A stretch of 64,000 nt of DNA from Bog-473 sp963821755 (GTDB taxonomy: Bacteria; Actinomycetota; Acidimicrobiia; Acidimicrobiales; RAAP-2). Position 1 is the first letter of the stretch. Each line of letters opens with the position of its first letter. Location: positions 372,001-436,000 of the forward strand of contig CAWGEX010000002.1 in assembly GCA_963821755.1 (NCBI GenBank). The letters run 5' to 3'. This document shows positions 8,681 to 17,263 of the stretch, piece by piece. A program made the translations under genes and the position numbers. The notes below the pieces were generated by a model. That model made no database searches, was not told the origin of the DNA, and was given only the letters and a program-made list of their open reading frames with translations.

Positions 8681-9775
8681 TCAACCGCCGGCGTCCTTCG
8701 GGCGATCGCTTCCGACGTCGCGTCGGCGCACCATGGCGAACTGGCCACCAGCGTCGATCAACCGGCTTCGACCGCCGGTTTCACGCTTGGCCTTGTACAT
8801 GGCCAGGTCGGCCTTCTCCAACACTTTCACCGGCCGTTCGTTGCCTTGCCCGCCCAGCGCGATCCCGATACTCGCATGCGTCCGTATCTCGCCACAGGAG
8901 AGGGGGAACGGGTACGAGAACGCCGCCTCGATCCGGTCAGCGATCACCCGCGCTTCGGCTTCGGAGACATCTTCGAGCACCAGCACGAACTCATCCCCGG
9001 ACAACCGGGCCAGCGTGTCCCCCGGTCGTAGCTGTGTGGTCAGGCGCTCGGCCACGGCCACCAAGAGCTCATCGCCGATCCGGTGCCCAAACACGTCGTT
9101 GATCCTCTTGAACTTGTCCAGATCACAAAAGAGGACCGCCGTGAGGTTGCGGGAACGCCGACCGCGCAAAAACGCGTGTTCGAGTCGCTCGAGCAGGAGC
9201 ACCCGGTTGGGCAACCCGGTCAACGGATCGTGCAGCGAGCGTTGCCGTGCCCGAGCCGAGGCGGCTTGCAGGTCGACTCGAGACCGGGCGTTGGTCACAT
9301 AGGCCGCGGCCACGTCGGCCAGCGTCTGGGCCGCCCTCATGGCCTCGGCATCTAATGCCCCCGGGGTGTCCCGGTACAGGTTGAGAGCACCCACGAGATC
9401 ACGCCCGTTCCGTAGCGGGAAGCTGAACACCGCCGCCAAGCCTTCCGCGACCGCCCGACGATGAAATCCCGAAAATTGCCGATCCGATTTGAAATCCGGT
9501 ATCGACACCACTTCACCGGTCCGGCCGGCGAGGAAGCGCGGGCCTTCGCCCAGGACACTCTGCAGGAGCTCGAATTCCAGCGCCGACGGGCTCGAGGCCG
9601 CCATGAGCTCGGGATCACCGTCGGTCCACGAGAGCGAGACGCCGGCTGAGGTGATCGGCAGGAAGTCGGCCACGCGTCGCACGAACTGATCCAGAATTCC
9701 CTGCAGCTTGGAATCTCTCAGCATGGTCCGGGCAAATTCACCCAGGATGTCCGAGAGCTCTGTTTCGTCCGCCAT
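8681..9775 (-). CDS. GAF-GGDEF diguanylate cyclase
   Basis: A 364-residue cytoplasmic sensor enzyme predicted to make c-di-GMP from two GTP. A GAF-type sensory domain covers about residues 15-165, and a GGDEF domain starts at HDPLTGLPNR and runs to about 340. The active-site motif is SGDEF, an accepted active variant, and an RPGD motif sits five residues before it, the product-inhibition I-site. No membrane segment is seen. The second of two adjacent ATG codons (9775) has better spacing to the AAGGAA ribosome-binding site than 9778. It lies 56 bases downstream of the large ATPase regulator on the same strand. Confidence 0.88.
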   Translation of the reverse strand: MADETELSDILGEFARTMLRDSKLQGILDQFVRRVADFLPITSAGVSLSWTDGDPELMAASSPSALEFELLQSVLGEGPRFLAGRTGEVVSIPDFKSDRQFSGFHRRAVAEGLAAVFSFPLRNGRDLVGALNLYRDTPGALDAEAMRAAQTLADVAAAYVTNARSRVDLQAASARARQRSLHDPLTGLPNRVLLLERLEHAFLRGRRSRNLTAVLFCDLDKFKRINDVFGHRIGDELLVAVAERLTTQLRPGDTLARLSGDEFVLVLEDVSEAEARVIADRIEAAFSYPFPLSCGEIRTHASIGIALGGQGNERPVKVLEKADLAMYKAKRETGGRSRLIDAGGQFAMVRRRDVGSDRPKDAGG

Positions 9776-9831
9776 CATTTCCTTGCGCTCATGCTGATGG
9801 CCTAACCGTGCCAGGCCGATGGCACGCGCCG

Positions 9832-12800
9832 CTAGTCCTGTGGAAGCGACTGCTTGGCCCGCAGGAGGGTCGGAGATGGGGGCACGCCCAGGTCCACCAG
9901 CATCCGACTGGCCCGCTCGAGCGCATTGCGGGCCCGGTGAAACTGACCGGCTTCGACATGAATCTCTGCCACCTGAAGGTAGTAATGCTCCTCGAAGGGG
10001 TCCGTCTCGATCAGGCGCTCCAGATAGGCCAGCGACTGGTCGAATCGCCTCTCGGCCAGCGACGAGGTCACGAGGAGCTCGAGCATGCTGGCATGGCGAC
10101 GCAACAGCGCTTCGCGGTATGCCGCCGCCCAGTCGGCATATCGATCGCCGGGCAACAACTCCCCCCGGTAGATGGAGACGGCCTCCTCGGCCAGTCGCGC
10201 CACGTCCTCCGTGGTGCCGTCACAGGTCAGAGCCTGCGTTGCGATCTCCTCAAAGCGGTCGATGTCGGTGCTGGCGTCTTTCGCCAGGCAGATCAGATTG
10301 CCTTCGCGCTGGAGCAGGTCGCCGCATGCGCCTCGGATCCTCCACAAGACGTTGCGCAGGCGTCGACTGCCTACCCCCTGAGCGGCTTCGGGCCACAGCA
10401 TCTCCACCAGTTCGTCGACGTGAATCTTCTTGTGCAGCGTCACGATCTTGAGCGCTTGTGCCGCCAGGCTCTGCGGAATGGCCACTTCGCCATTCCTTCG
10501 ACTGACCGTGAATTCACCCAGCAATCGGATGTCCCACTCATGCTCGGTTTCGGGCCTCGCCGCGGCGGGCGTACCGCTGGGGGCAATCGTCGCCATGGCC
10601 CGCGGCGCCGGTATGTCCACGGTCTCAAGAGCCGGTCCGCCCGCCGGAGGCTCGATCGCCAGCTCCTGGTCCGCCAACACGGCAAACCCGTACGCCCCGA
10701 GTTGCTCGAAGGCGTGCCGAGAGCGATTGAGCCGCAGCCGGGCATCGGCGAGGCGAGACGCCGAAGCCAAGCGCACCCCGGCGCAGAGATCGATTTGGGC
10801 CAACAGCATCGGCGACGCCCCGCCCTCGGACTGGGCATTTTGAAAGTGCGCCAGGGCAACGTCGAGATCCGGTTCGCAGATGCCCCGGAGGAGACGGAGG
10901 ACTGGGCTGTATCGAGTGACCTCGACCAGTGAAGGCTCGACGGCGTCCAGCAACATCTGGGCATCGGCCGGTGACCGGCCAAGGAGGCACATCACACCCA
11001 ACAGCGGCGCGTTCAAGACGGAGAAATCGAGTCCGACCGCCCCGGCCGGACGGGTGAACTCCATGACCCCTTTGATCCAGGTGCGGGCCACCGAAGGCCG
11101 CTGCGCCTGCTGTTCGAGAATGGCCAGATTGACCTGCGCCTGCACCCTGGGCAACGGGCCGACGTCATCGGCGGCGCCGAGAACGAGCGCCGAGGCTTGC
11201 AGCGCCCCGCTGGCGTCATTGCGGGCCGCTCCGAGGTAGCCACTCACCGACCGGGCCCGGGAAGCCAAGAGGGCGAGTCCCGCCCCATCCGCCAGACGAG
11301 CGGCGTCGTTCGCCAACCGATCGACGTCGGCGCCGCGGCACGTGGAAACCCCGACCAGGGCGTGTACCAACGGGGCCACCGACCCCAACGGCTCGTCACC
11401 CGCCGAGGACGCGCATTCCTCAATCCACTGCGCCCACAGGTCGGCCATTTCGGGCGGACCGGCGAGGAGGGCTCCCAGCCCGACGGTGAAAGCCACCTGG
11501 GGGGACGACGGGAACCGCTGGGCTTTGCGCATGAGCTGCGACATCGGGTTGGCAATGTCGCTGACGGGATCGAGTGGGGTACCGGCGAGCAGCCGGACGA
11601 TCCCGTGCATCGCACGAGCCAGCGCCCCAAGTTGGCTGTTGAGCGACGCCGATATCGAGAAGGCGCTGGTTGCCTGGTGCACGGCGTCGTCATAATGACC
11701 GCCGAGGACCAGGCAGGCAGCCGAGTCCAGATGCGCCAGCACCGCCAATTCCGGGTCCTCGGGCCCGCACGTCGAAATGGTGTCGTGGAGAAGATCGATG
11801 ACCTCTTCCCCGACCGAATTCTGGAACCGGACTCGGGCTTGTTGGTGTAGAGCCTTGGCCCTGACCGGTTTCGCCACCGCCAGGTCAACCGCCTGGGCGG
11901 CGCACTGGGCGGCCCGCACCTGCTCGGAGGCCATCATCCACAGTCCCGAGGCGCGAGCCAGGCTCTGCGCCTGGCCGTCCGGACCTTGCGCAAATGCGGC
12001 CGCCGCCTCCTCGTGCCGGGCTGCGTCCCTGGGGGATCCGCGGTCGAGTGAGTGCCGGGCTGCCTGTTGGTGGTGCGCCGCCACTTCGTGATCCGGCTTC
12101 TGCGAGGCCAGCCCGGCGTGGTACGCCCCCCGCTCGACGTTCCCATGCCCGGACAAGGTGAGGGCGAGGACCCCATGGGCCGCCAGGCGCAACTCTTCGG
12201 GCATCAGGTGGTACGCAGCCGCGGCCACCAGAGGGTGGACGAAGTTGACCCGGTCGCCGCGTTGGACGACGATGCCCAAGTCCCGCGCCTGCTTGAGGGC
12301 ATCCGGATCCAGGTGGAGTTCGGAGAACATCGGGGGGTATTCCGAACTCTTCACCCGGCCGGCGGCCACGACACCGAGCGCCGAGCGCGTCGGTTCGGGC
12401 AAGGTGGTCAACACCGAACCATAGGCATTCACGATGTCAGACCCCATCGGGACCACTGGCGGGAGGGCCTGCCAATCGGCGCGCTGGGCGATGGTGAGAC
12501 GGCTGTAGCCATCCACCAGACACATGGGATTGCCGTGCGTTTGGGCGAACAGCCACTCGAGCACCGACGGTGCGATGTCGCGATATCCATGCTGTTCCAG
12601 GAGACGCGAACACAGGGCTATCGTCGGAAGACCCTCGACACAGTGCTCGGTCACGTCGGCGTCCCAGAGATCGATGGACTCCGTGTGTGGCGCATCGGTC
12701 CATGCCATCACCAGAGCGGTCGGCGCGGACGAAAGCCTCGTTGTGAGCGCCCGGGCCAGAGCGGCGGGCAACCACGAGGGCAGCAAGTGACAGTCGTCCA

Positions 12801-13284
12801 TGGCGATGAGGACCGGTTGAACGGTATCCCCGATCATCGAACGCAGGGCCTCAGCGCATTCATTGGTCAGCTCCGCCAGCGCTTCGCTGTTGGCCGAACG
12901 GATGGTTTGATCCCGGTCCGGACCATCGGTGCGGTGCCGGCTCAACAATTCGACGATGGGCCGCGGCCAGTGCGCCAGCACCTCGCCTTCTTGCCCCCTG
13001 ACGCCCCGCAGCTGGATGACCCGGAAATCGTGAGCCCGGGCGACGGCAGCCTCGAGGAGCGCGCTCTTCCCCGTGCCCGCCTCACCCCGCAACACGACCG
13101 CCGTGGCGCGGCGGTGCCGGGCCAGTGACAACATCCGGTCAAGGTCAGAGAGCTCTCGGTCGCGAGCAACGAGCCCGCTCGAGAGCGCAGTCGGTGCCGT
13201 CCGGCTCGTGCCGGGCGCTGTCACCGGTGAATCTCGGTGAAGCGCGTCCCAATGGTCGATCGTTAGTACCACGTGCCCACCCAC
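9832..13284 (-). CDS. Large ATPase transcriptional regulator with C-terminal winged helix and BTAD
   Basis: A 1150-residue STAND/LuxR-family-like signalling ATPase. Residues about 38-200 form an AAA/ORC-type P-loop domain with Walker A GEAGTGKS (67-74). The middle 600 residues are Ala/Leu-rich and TPR-like. The C-terminus, from about 915, carries an OmpR-like winged helix (LLGEFTVSRRNG...VDELVEMLWPE) and a bacterial transcriptional activation domain ending in SLAYLERLIETDPFEEHYY. The DNA-binding part is therefore at the C-terminus, the reverse of classical SARP/AfsR proteins. I infer a transcriptional activator responding to nucleotide or a ligand. Its 3' neighbour is a diguanylate cyclase, and the divergent side carries the exopolysaccharide locus, a plausible target. 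Confidence 0.82.
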   Translation of the reverse strand: MGGHVVLTIDHWDALHRDSPVTAPGTSRTAPTALSSGLVARDRELSDLDRMLSLARHRRATAVVLRGEAGTGKSALLEAAVARAHDFRVIQLRGVRGQEGEVLAHWPRPIVELLSRHRTDGPDRDQTIRSANSEALAELTNECAEALRSMIGDTVQPVLIAMDDCHLLPSWLPAALARALTTRLSSAPTALVMAWTDAPHTESIDLWDADVTEHCVEGLPTIALCSRLLEQHGYRDIAPSVLEWLFAQTHGNPMCLVDGYSRLTIAQRADWQALPPVVPMGSDIVNAYGSVLTTLPEPTRSALGVVAAGRVKSSEYPPMFSELHLDPDALKQARDLGIVVQRGDRVNFVHPLVAAAAYHLMPEELRLAAHGVLALTLSGHGNVERGAYHAGLASQKPDHEVAAHHQQAARHSLDRGSPRDAARHEEAAAAFAQGPDGQAQSLARASGLWMMASEQVRAAQCAAQAVDLAVAKPVRAKALHQQARVRFQNSVGEEVIDLLHDTISTCGPEDPELAVLAHLDSAACLVLGGHYDDAVHQATSAFSISASLNSQLGALARAMHGIVRLLAGTPLDPVSDIANPMSQLMRKAQRFPSSPQVAFTVGLGALLAGPPEMADLWAQWIEECASSAGDEPLGSVAPLVHALVGVSTCRGADVDRLANDAARLADGAGLALLASRARSVSGYLGAARNDASGALQASALVLGAADDVGPLPRVQAQVNLAILEQQAQRPSVARTWIKGVMEFTRPAGAVGLDFSVLNAPLLGVMCLLGRSPADAQMLLDAVEPSLVEVTRYSPVLRLLRGICEPDLDVALAHFQNAQSEGGASPMLLAQIDLCAGVRLASASRLADARLRLNRSRHAFEQLGAYGFAVLADQELAIEPPAGGPALETVDIPAPRAMATIAPSGTPAAARPETEHEWDIRLLGEFTVSRRNGEVAIPQSLAAQALKIVTLHKKIHVDELVEMLWPEAAQGVGSRRLRNVLWRIRGACGDLLQREGNLICLAKDASTDIDRFEEIATQALTCDGTTEDVARLAEEAVSIYRGELLPGDRYADWAAAYREALLRRHASMLELLVTSSLAERRFDQSLAYLERLIETDPFEEHYYLQVAEIHVEAGQFHRARNALERASRMLVDLGVPPSPTLLRAKQSLPQD

Positions 13285-13788
13285 GTTTCCATCTCAGTCA
13301 ATCCGCCATTACTCGCTGAATGTTGCTTCCGTCGCACCTGGTCCACCAACACTCTCCGCTGCCTGGAGGGACGCTGTCCCACACTTGTCCAGCGGCCGTC
13401 TTTCCGACTCATGCGCGTCGTGCAACACACATGGGCCAGACTTCGGACCGCGATGATCTAAGAGAAGCTGAGCGGTTTTTTCTCTGATGCTTTTGTTTGG
13501 GCGACCGCCAATACATCACCCAGTAGGACCTCCACTCTACACCCGTTTGGCTGGACTTTCCTCCCCGCGGTCAATGTCCCGGCGAAACCGCCTCCGAAAG
13601 GCGGGGTCTTGCGGCATCAACGCTGGTGGGGCCCACGATCGGGCGCGTCCCACCTGGCCGGCCGACGCGAGGTCCAGCCGGGCTCTCCCCCGATATTCGT
13701 CCCAAGAGCCCACCCGGCTGGGACGATTTCTCCCCATGCTCTTGGGACGGGGGACAACGTTGGGATGACCGCGGTGCATTTTTGGTGA
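13285..13788. other. Long divergent regulatory region before the exopolysaccharide locus
   Basis: About 500 bp without a supported gene, separating the ATPase/BTAD regulator (minus strand) from the first glycosyltransferase (plus strand). It contains an AT-rich patch (about 13460-13500), a GC hairpin CCGCCT-CCGAA-AGGCGG around 13588-13605, and the long inverted repeat at 13700-13747. Its size and structure suggest promoters for both directions and possibly a structured mRNA leader for the polysaccharide genes. Confidence 0.5.
13700..13747 (+). promoter_or_regulatory. Perfect 10-bp inverted repeat upstream of the polysaccharide operon
   Basis: TCCCAAGAGC (13700-13709) and GCTCTTGGGA (13738-13747) pair perfectly. 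The 28-base interval holds a smaller CCCA/TGGG stem-loop. It ends 41 bases before the ATG at 13789. It could be an attenuator-like RNA hairpin or an operator, for example for the neighbouring BTAD regulator. Confidence 0.5.
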
Positions 13789-14799
13789 ATGCGGACTCTG
13801 ATGGTGGCCAATTCTGGCGGGCACCTCGAGGAGCTGTGGTCACTCCAATCACGTTTGGGCAGCTCCAGGCAGTCACGAGCCTGGGTCACCTGGGATTCTC
13901 CGCACAGTCGATCGCTCCTCGCCGGTGAGGACTGCGTGTACATCGATCAGGCAAATCCCCGGGACGCTGCCGCGGCCCTGCGGAACGCACGCGACGCGCG
14001 GGAAATCCTCAGACGCGGCGAGTGGGCAGAGGTGGTCAGCACCGGATCCGTCATGTCGGTCCCGTTCTTCGCGCTGGCTCGGGCGCAAGGCCTCCCCTGT
14101 CACTACATAGAAAGTGCAGCTCGTGTCACCGGACCATCGCTTTCGGCCCGCTTGCTCGAGTGGGTCCCCGGAGTGCATCGCTACAGCCAACACAAGGGTT
14201 GGTCAGATCGACGCACCTGGAGTTACAGCGGATCAGTCTTCGATGCGTACGGTCCGGCGAGGCGTGAGGCCGGTGCACACGGCGGTAGCACCGAGATCCA
14301 TCGGGTGGTGGTCACGCTCGGATCGAACAACTACGCCTTCCGCTCGCTCGTTGAACGCCTGCTCCGGGTCCTCCCGCAGGGGGCTGACATCCTCTGGCAG
14401 ACCGGACACACCGACACCTCGGGTCTCGGGATCGAGGCGGTCAAGTTCCTTCCGGCCGCCGACTTGCTCTCGGCCATGCGCAAAGCTGACCTCGTGGTCG
14501 CCCACGCCGGAGTCGGTTCGGCGTTGACCGCCATGCGGTCCGGCCACGCACCCCTCCTGGTGCCCCGGCGCCGGGTCCGCGGTGAACATGTCGACGACCA
14601 CCAGGTGCAGATCGCCGGGCATCTCGTCGATCGGGGCATTGCCGTGGCCTGTGACACGGAGCACCTCAGTCCGGCCATCACGGCGGCGGCCGCCTCCCAG
14701 TGTGTCGCCACGAAGATCGCTCCTCAGGTCGTCCTGCACCAGGACCCACCGTCGAAGGTCAATCGCCTGCTGGGCCGACGGCGCCATGCCATTGCATGA
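13789..14799 (+). CDS. Fused Alg14/Alg13-type glycosyltransferase
   Basis: A 336-residue GT-B glycosyltransferase in which the membrane-recruiting Alg14-like half and the catalytic Alg13-like half, usually two proteins (as in PssD/PssE or EpsE/EpsF pairs), are joined. The N-terminal half starts MRTLMVANSGGHLEEL, the typical Alg14 glycine-rich loop. The C-terminal half has VVVTLGSNNYAF and the donor-binding signature VAHAGVGSALTAMRSGHAPLLVPR followed by EHVDDHQ. It should transfer a nucleotide-sugar residue onto a lipid-linked acceptor at the inner face of the membrane. Its last 41 bases overlap the convergent glycosyltransferase gene. It is probably the first gene of the polysaccharide locus. 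Confidence 0.85.
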   Translation: MRTLMVANSGGHLEELWSLQSRLGSSRQSRAWVTWDSPHSRSLLAGEDCVYIDQANPRDAAAALRNARDAREILRRGEWAEVVSTGSVMSVPFFALARAQGLPCHYIESAARVTGPSLSARLLEWVPGVHRYSQHKGWSDRRTWSYSGSVFDAYGPARREAGAHGGSTEIHRVVVTLGSNNYAFRSLVERLLRVLPQGADILWQTGHTDTSGLGIEAVKFLPAADLLSAMRKADLVVAHAGVGSALTAMRSGHAPLLVPRRRVRGEHVDDHQVQIAGHLVDRGIAVACDTEHLSPAITAAAASQCVATKIAPQVVLHQDPPSKVNRLLGRRRHAIA

Positions 14800-15709
14800 T
14801 GTGCTGTGCCAGCTGGGCCAGGAGAGTTTCGACCGCCTGAAGGTGCACCCGACCGGCCACGGTGCCCACCTCCATCAGAGCCTTTGCGACGGCGCTCCTG
14901 GAGCCACCCGTCAAGAGACTTCCCCGCAACGCCGCGTTGAGCGGACGGAAACGCGTGGCCAACACGAGGTGCGGTGAAAATGGCCCGAGTCGATCCGCAT
15001 GGACCTGGTGCAACAAGCGAAGCCCAGAACCCCGGCGGCAGGCGTCGCGCAGGAAGGCTTCGTCGGATCGGGAGTGGAGGTGCACCGCCCGCAACGACGC
15101 ATCGAACACACCGGTAAGACCGGCTTCGGCCAACCGGTACCCAAATTCTCGATCGGCGTGATAACTGCTGGTGAAGGCCTTGGACCTGAGGCCGACCCGG
15201 AGGCATTGATCCCGCCGCACCGAGACGTTGCCAAACCACAGGGAATCGAGGACCGGACCCTCGCCCCGGATCAGGGCCGCGCAATGTTCGTCGTACGCCC
15301 TCGCATAGATCCGACTGGCCGCGTCCAACCGATGGTCTTCGATCGCCTGCACCGGCATGGTTCCGACGACCACGAGATCGTCTCGTTGGGCGTGACGACG
15401 TGCGTGTCCGGTCGCCAACGGACTGACGGGGAGCACGTCGTCGTCGAGGAGCAGGACAACGTCGCCCCGAGCCATCAGAACGCCGTGTTCAAGAGCACCC
15501 ATCTGCCCCAGACGGTCGGTCTGGGTAGGACGGAGACGAGGATTGGTGCCGGACAGCTGGTGCAGGACCTCGAGCGATTCCGGGTCGTCCACTCCATCGA
15601 CCACAATGATCAGCTCAAGGGCACCGGGATCCGAAAGAACCGCATGGACCAGAGCTTCGAGAAAATTGGCCCGTCGTCGGGTGGCGACGACGACGGAGAC
15701 ACCCGGCAG
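14759..15709 (-). CDS. Family 2 glycosyltransferase
   Basis: A GT-A fold enzyme that begins at VSVVVATRRRANFLE and has the metal-binding DDD in VLLLDDDVLP, followed by an acceptor-side region with YHADREFGYRLAEAG. It should add a sugar during polysaccharide assembly. The 3' end overlaps the preceding plus-strand gene by 41 bases. The 5' end is odd: no ATG, GTG or TTG lies at the expected start. The listed start (15709) is a CTG just before the first beta-strand; the nearest standard in-frame start is an ATG at 15892, which would run about 180 bases antisense into the next glycosyltransferase. The homology boundary is firm, the start codon is not. Confidence 0.7.
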   Translation of the reverse strand: MPGVSVVVATRRRANFLEALVHAVLSDPGALELIIVVDGVDDPESLEVLHQLSGTNPRLRPTQTDRLGQMGALEHGVLMARGDVVLLLDDDVLPVSPLATGHARRHAQRDDLVVVGTMPVQAIEDHRLDAASRIYARAYDEHCAALIRGEGPVLDSLWFGNVSVRRDQCLRVGLRSKAFTSSYHADREFGYRLAEAGLTGVFDASLRAVHLHSRSDEAFLRDACRRGSGLRLLHQVHADRLGPFSPHLVLATRFRPLNAALRGSLLTGGSRSAVAKALMEVGTVAGRVHLQAVETLLAQLAQHIMQWHGAVGPAGD

Positions 15710-16705
15710 TCCATCGAGCGTGGCCGTGTCGCCTTCGTGGCCTGGGGCGCGATCGGGGGTCGTCCGGCCGAGCTGGCCGGCACCTTGGGTGCCGACGTGC
15801 TGTGCCTGTACCCTCCCGGCAGCTCGCGCCGACCCCGGGTCCCGCTCCGCTACCTCCGGTGCGCGATCGAGACCGGACGCTACGTGCGGCATCGTCGCCC
15901 TCGAGTCGTCGTGGTCACCAATCCCCCGATCTTCGCCGGGCTGATCACCTACGCCTGGGCCAGGACCGTGGGGGCCACCATTGTGCTCGACAGTCATCCT
16001 GGTGGATTCGGAGCCCAGGGTGACCGCGTGGCGGCCCGCCTCCAAGGACTCCATCGATGGCTCGTACGGCGCGCCGCCTTTTCCCTGGTCGCGTCGCCCA
16101 AGTGGGGAGAGATCATTCGCTCGTGGGGCGGTGAGGCCGAAGTCGTGCACGAGGCGCCGGGGCCAACGGCGCCGACCGCTCCGCGGCGACACGGCCGGTT
16201 GAGGATCTTGTTCGTCGGCCGGTTCGCGCCCGACGAACCTGTTTCGTTCGTCGTGGCCGGGGCCGCCCGGGTTCCCTCCTGTGACGTTTCCATCACCGGC
16301 GACCAGTCTCGGTGCCCCGATTACCTTCGTGCGGGTGCCCCGCCCAACGTCCGCTTCGTCGGCTTTCTCGACGCGACGGATTACCAGGCTGCGGTGGCCG
16401 ACTCCGACGTGGTCGTGTGCCTGACCACGGAGCCCGGTTCGGTGATGCGGGCCGCCTATGAGGCGGTCTACGCCCGTCGCCCGTTGATCGTTTCCGGATG
16501 GCCCATCGCTCGTCAGCTGTTTCCCCACGCCGTCTTCGTGGAGCACCACACGTCGGCCCTCGCAGAAGCTTTCCGGGACGTCGACGCTCGTTACGAGGAG
16601 CTCGGGGCGCTGACCGAGGCGGCCCGGGACCTCCAGATCGCCCGTTTTGACCAACAGCGCCAAGCCCTGGCGCGGCGGCTTGCGGTGCCGGGCTCCCCTA
16701 CCTGA
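15644..16705 (+). CDS. GT-B glycosyltransferase (family 4-like)
   Basis: A GT-B type glycosyltransferase. Similarity starts at RVAFVAWGAIGGR around 15737. The N-terminal Rossmann half contains VVVVTNPPIFAGLI and TIVLDSHPGGFG; the C-terminal half contains RILFVGRFAPDEP and ends with the donor-binding region DVVVCLTTEPGSVMRAAYEAV. It probably extends the repeat unit of the exopolysaccharide. The ATG at 15644 is the nearest standard start; it puts the first 30 or so codons antisense to the 5' end of the divergent family 2 enzyme, and no standard start exists between that ATG and the first conserved strand. The two genes therefore abut head to head with no intergenic space. Confidence 0.72.
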   Translation: MDQSFEKIGPSSGGDDDGDTRQSIERGRVAFVAWGAIGGRPAELAGTLGADVLCLYPPGSSRRPRVPLRYLRCAIETGRYVRHRRPRVVVVTNPPIFAGLITYAWARTVGATIVLDSHPGGFGAQGDRVAARLQGLHRWLVRRAAFSLVASPKWGEIIRSWGGEAEVVHEAPGPTAPTAPRRHGRLRILFVGRFAPDEPVSFVVAGAARVPSCDVSITGDQSRCPDYLRAGAPPNVRFVGFLDATDYQAAVADSDVVVCLTTEPGSVMRAAYEAVYARRPLIVSGWPIARQLFPHAVFVEHHTSALAEAFRDVDARYEELGALTEAARDLQIARFDQQRQALARRLAVPGSPT

Positions 16706-16723
16706 CATCCCGGGAAGAGATGG

Positions 16724-16996
16724 TCATCGCACGCGGAGCGACGGTTGGACGCCGACGCTGGTCCCGGTGTCCGTCGACTCCTTCGGACTCCAGTTCGAGG
16801 TCGTCGAGGAGCGTCGCTGATCGGTCATTTCGGCCTTGGCCACCTCGTCGGGCAGGGTCTTCATCAAGATTTCCTCCAGCTGCGCCATCGAGGCGAAGCC
16901 GGTTCGCTTCCCCGTGCCCACCGCCTCGACTTCTCCGCTGATGTTCCCGTCGTGAGCCAGCTCGGGCCTCAAGCGCAGAACGTAAGAAATGACCAT
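16724..16996 (-). CDS. Small conserved actinobacterial-type protein
   Basis: A 90-residue protein starting MVISYVLRLRPELAHDG and continuing with GEVEAVGTGKRTGF. This reads like small actinobacterial proteins of unknown function that combine an antiparallel strand pair with a short helix. The C-terminal third is Ser/Thr-rich. It converges on the preceding glycosyltransferase with an 18-base gap. The ATG at 16996 lies exactly six bases after a TAGGGT -10 box, which supports expression from a leaderless transcript. Function unknown. Confidence 0.6.
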   Translation of the reverse strand: MVISYVLRLRPELAHDGNISGEVEAVGTGKRTGFASMAQLEEILMKTLPDEVAKAEMTDQRRSSTTSNWSPKESTDTGTSVGVQPSLRVR

Positions 16997-17002
16997 GCAG
17001 CG

Positions 17003-17008
17003 ACCCTA
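17003..17008 (-). promoter_or_regulatory. -10 box of a probable leaderless promoter
   Basis: Read on the minus strand, TAGGGT is followed by six bases and then the ATG at 16996, the same geometry as the other leaderless candidates in this window. Confidence 0.45.
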
Positions 17009-17263
17009 CGGCCCGGCCGTCCACCCATCGTCCCAGGCGTCGAGAGTGGGATTTGATCAGGTGATTGTCCGCGACCCTCGTTCCCCCCACAGATAGGTGG
17101 GACAGACGGGAAACGTCTATGGGATCACCACTGGGTATACCTAGGCCGTGGAGATCGGTGGCGCAGGCAGCGGCTTCAGGGAGTTCGCGCGCGCCACGGC
17201 TGGCCAATCGACCCCGCCGAGGTCGATTGACATCGTGCCTACCAATCAAGCAACCGCCCTTTC

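Noticed and set aside
9808..13128. Plus-strand open frames opposite the large ATPase regulator
   Set aside because: No recognisable domains; the minus-strand protein has Walker A, winged helix and BTAD.
13575..13620. c-di-GMP-I (GEMM) riboswitch
   Set aside because: A hairpin with a GAA-containing loop is present, but the flanking GGCAAA and GACGCAAAGCC-type core does not match, and I could not place the second helix. Kept only as an unnamed structured leader.
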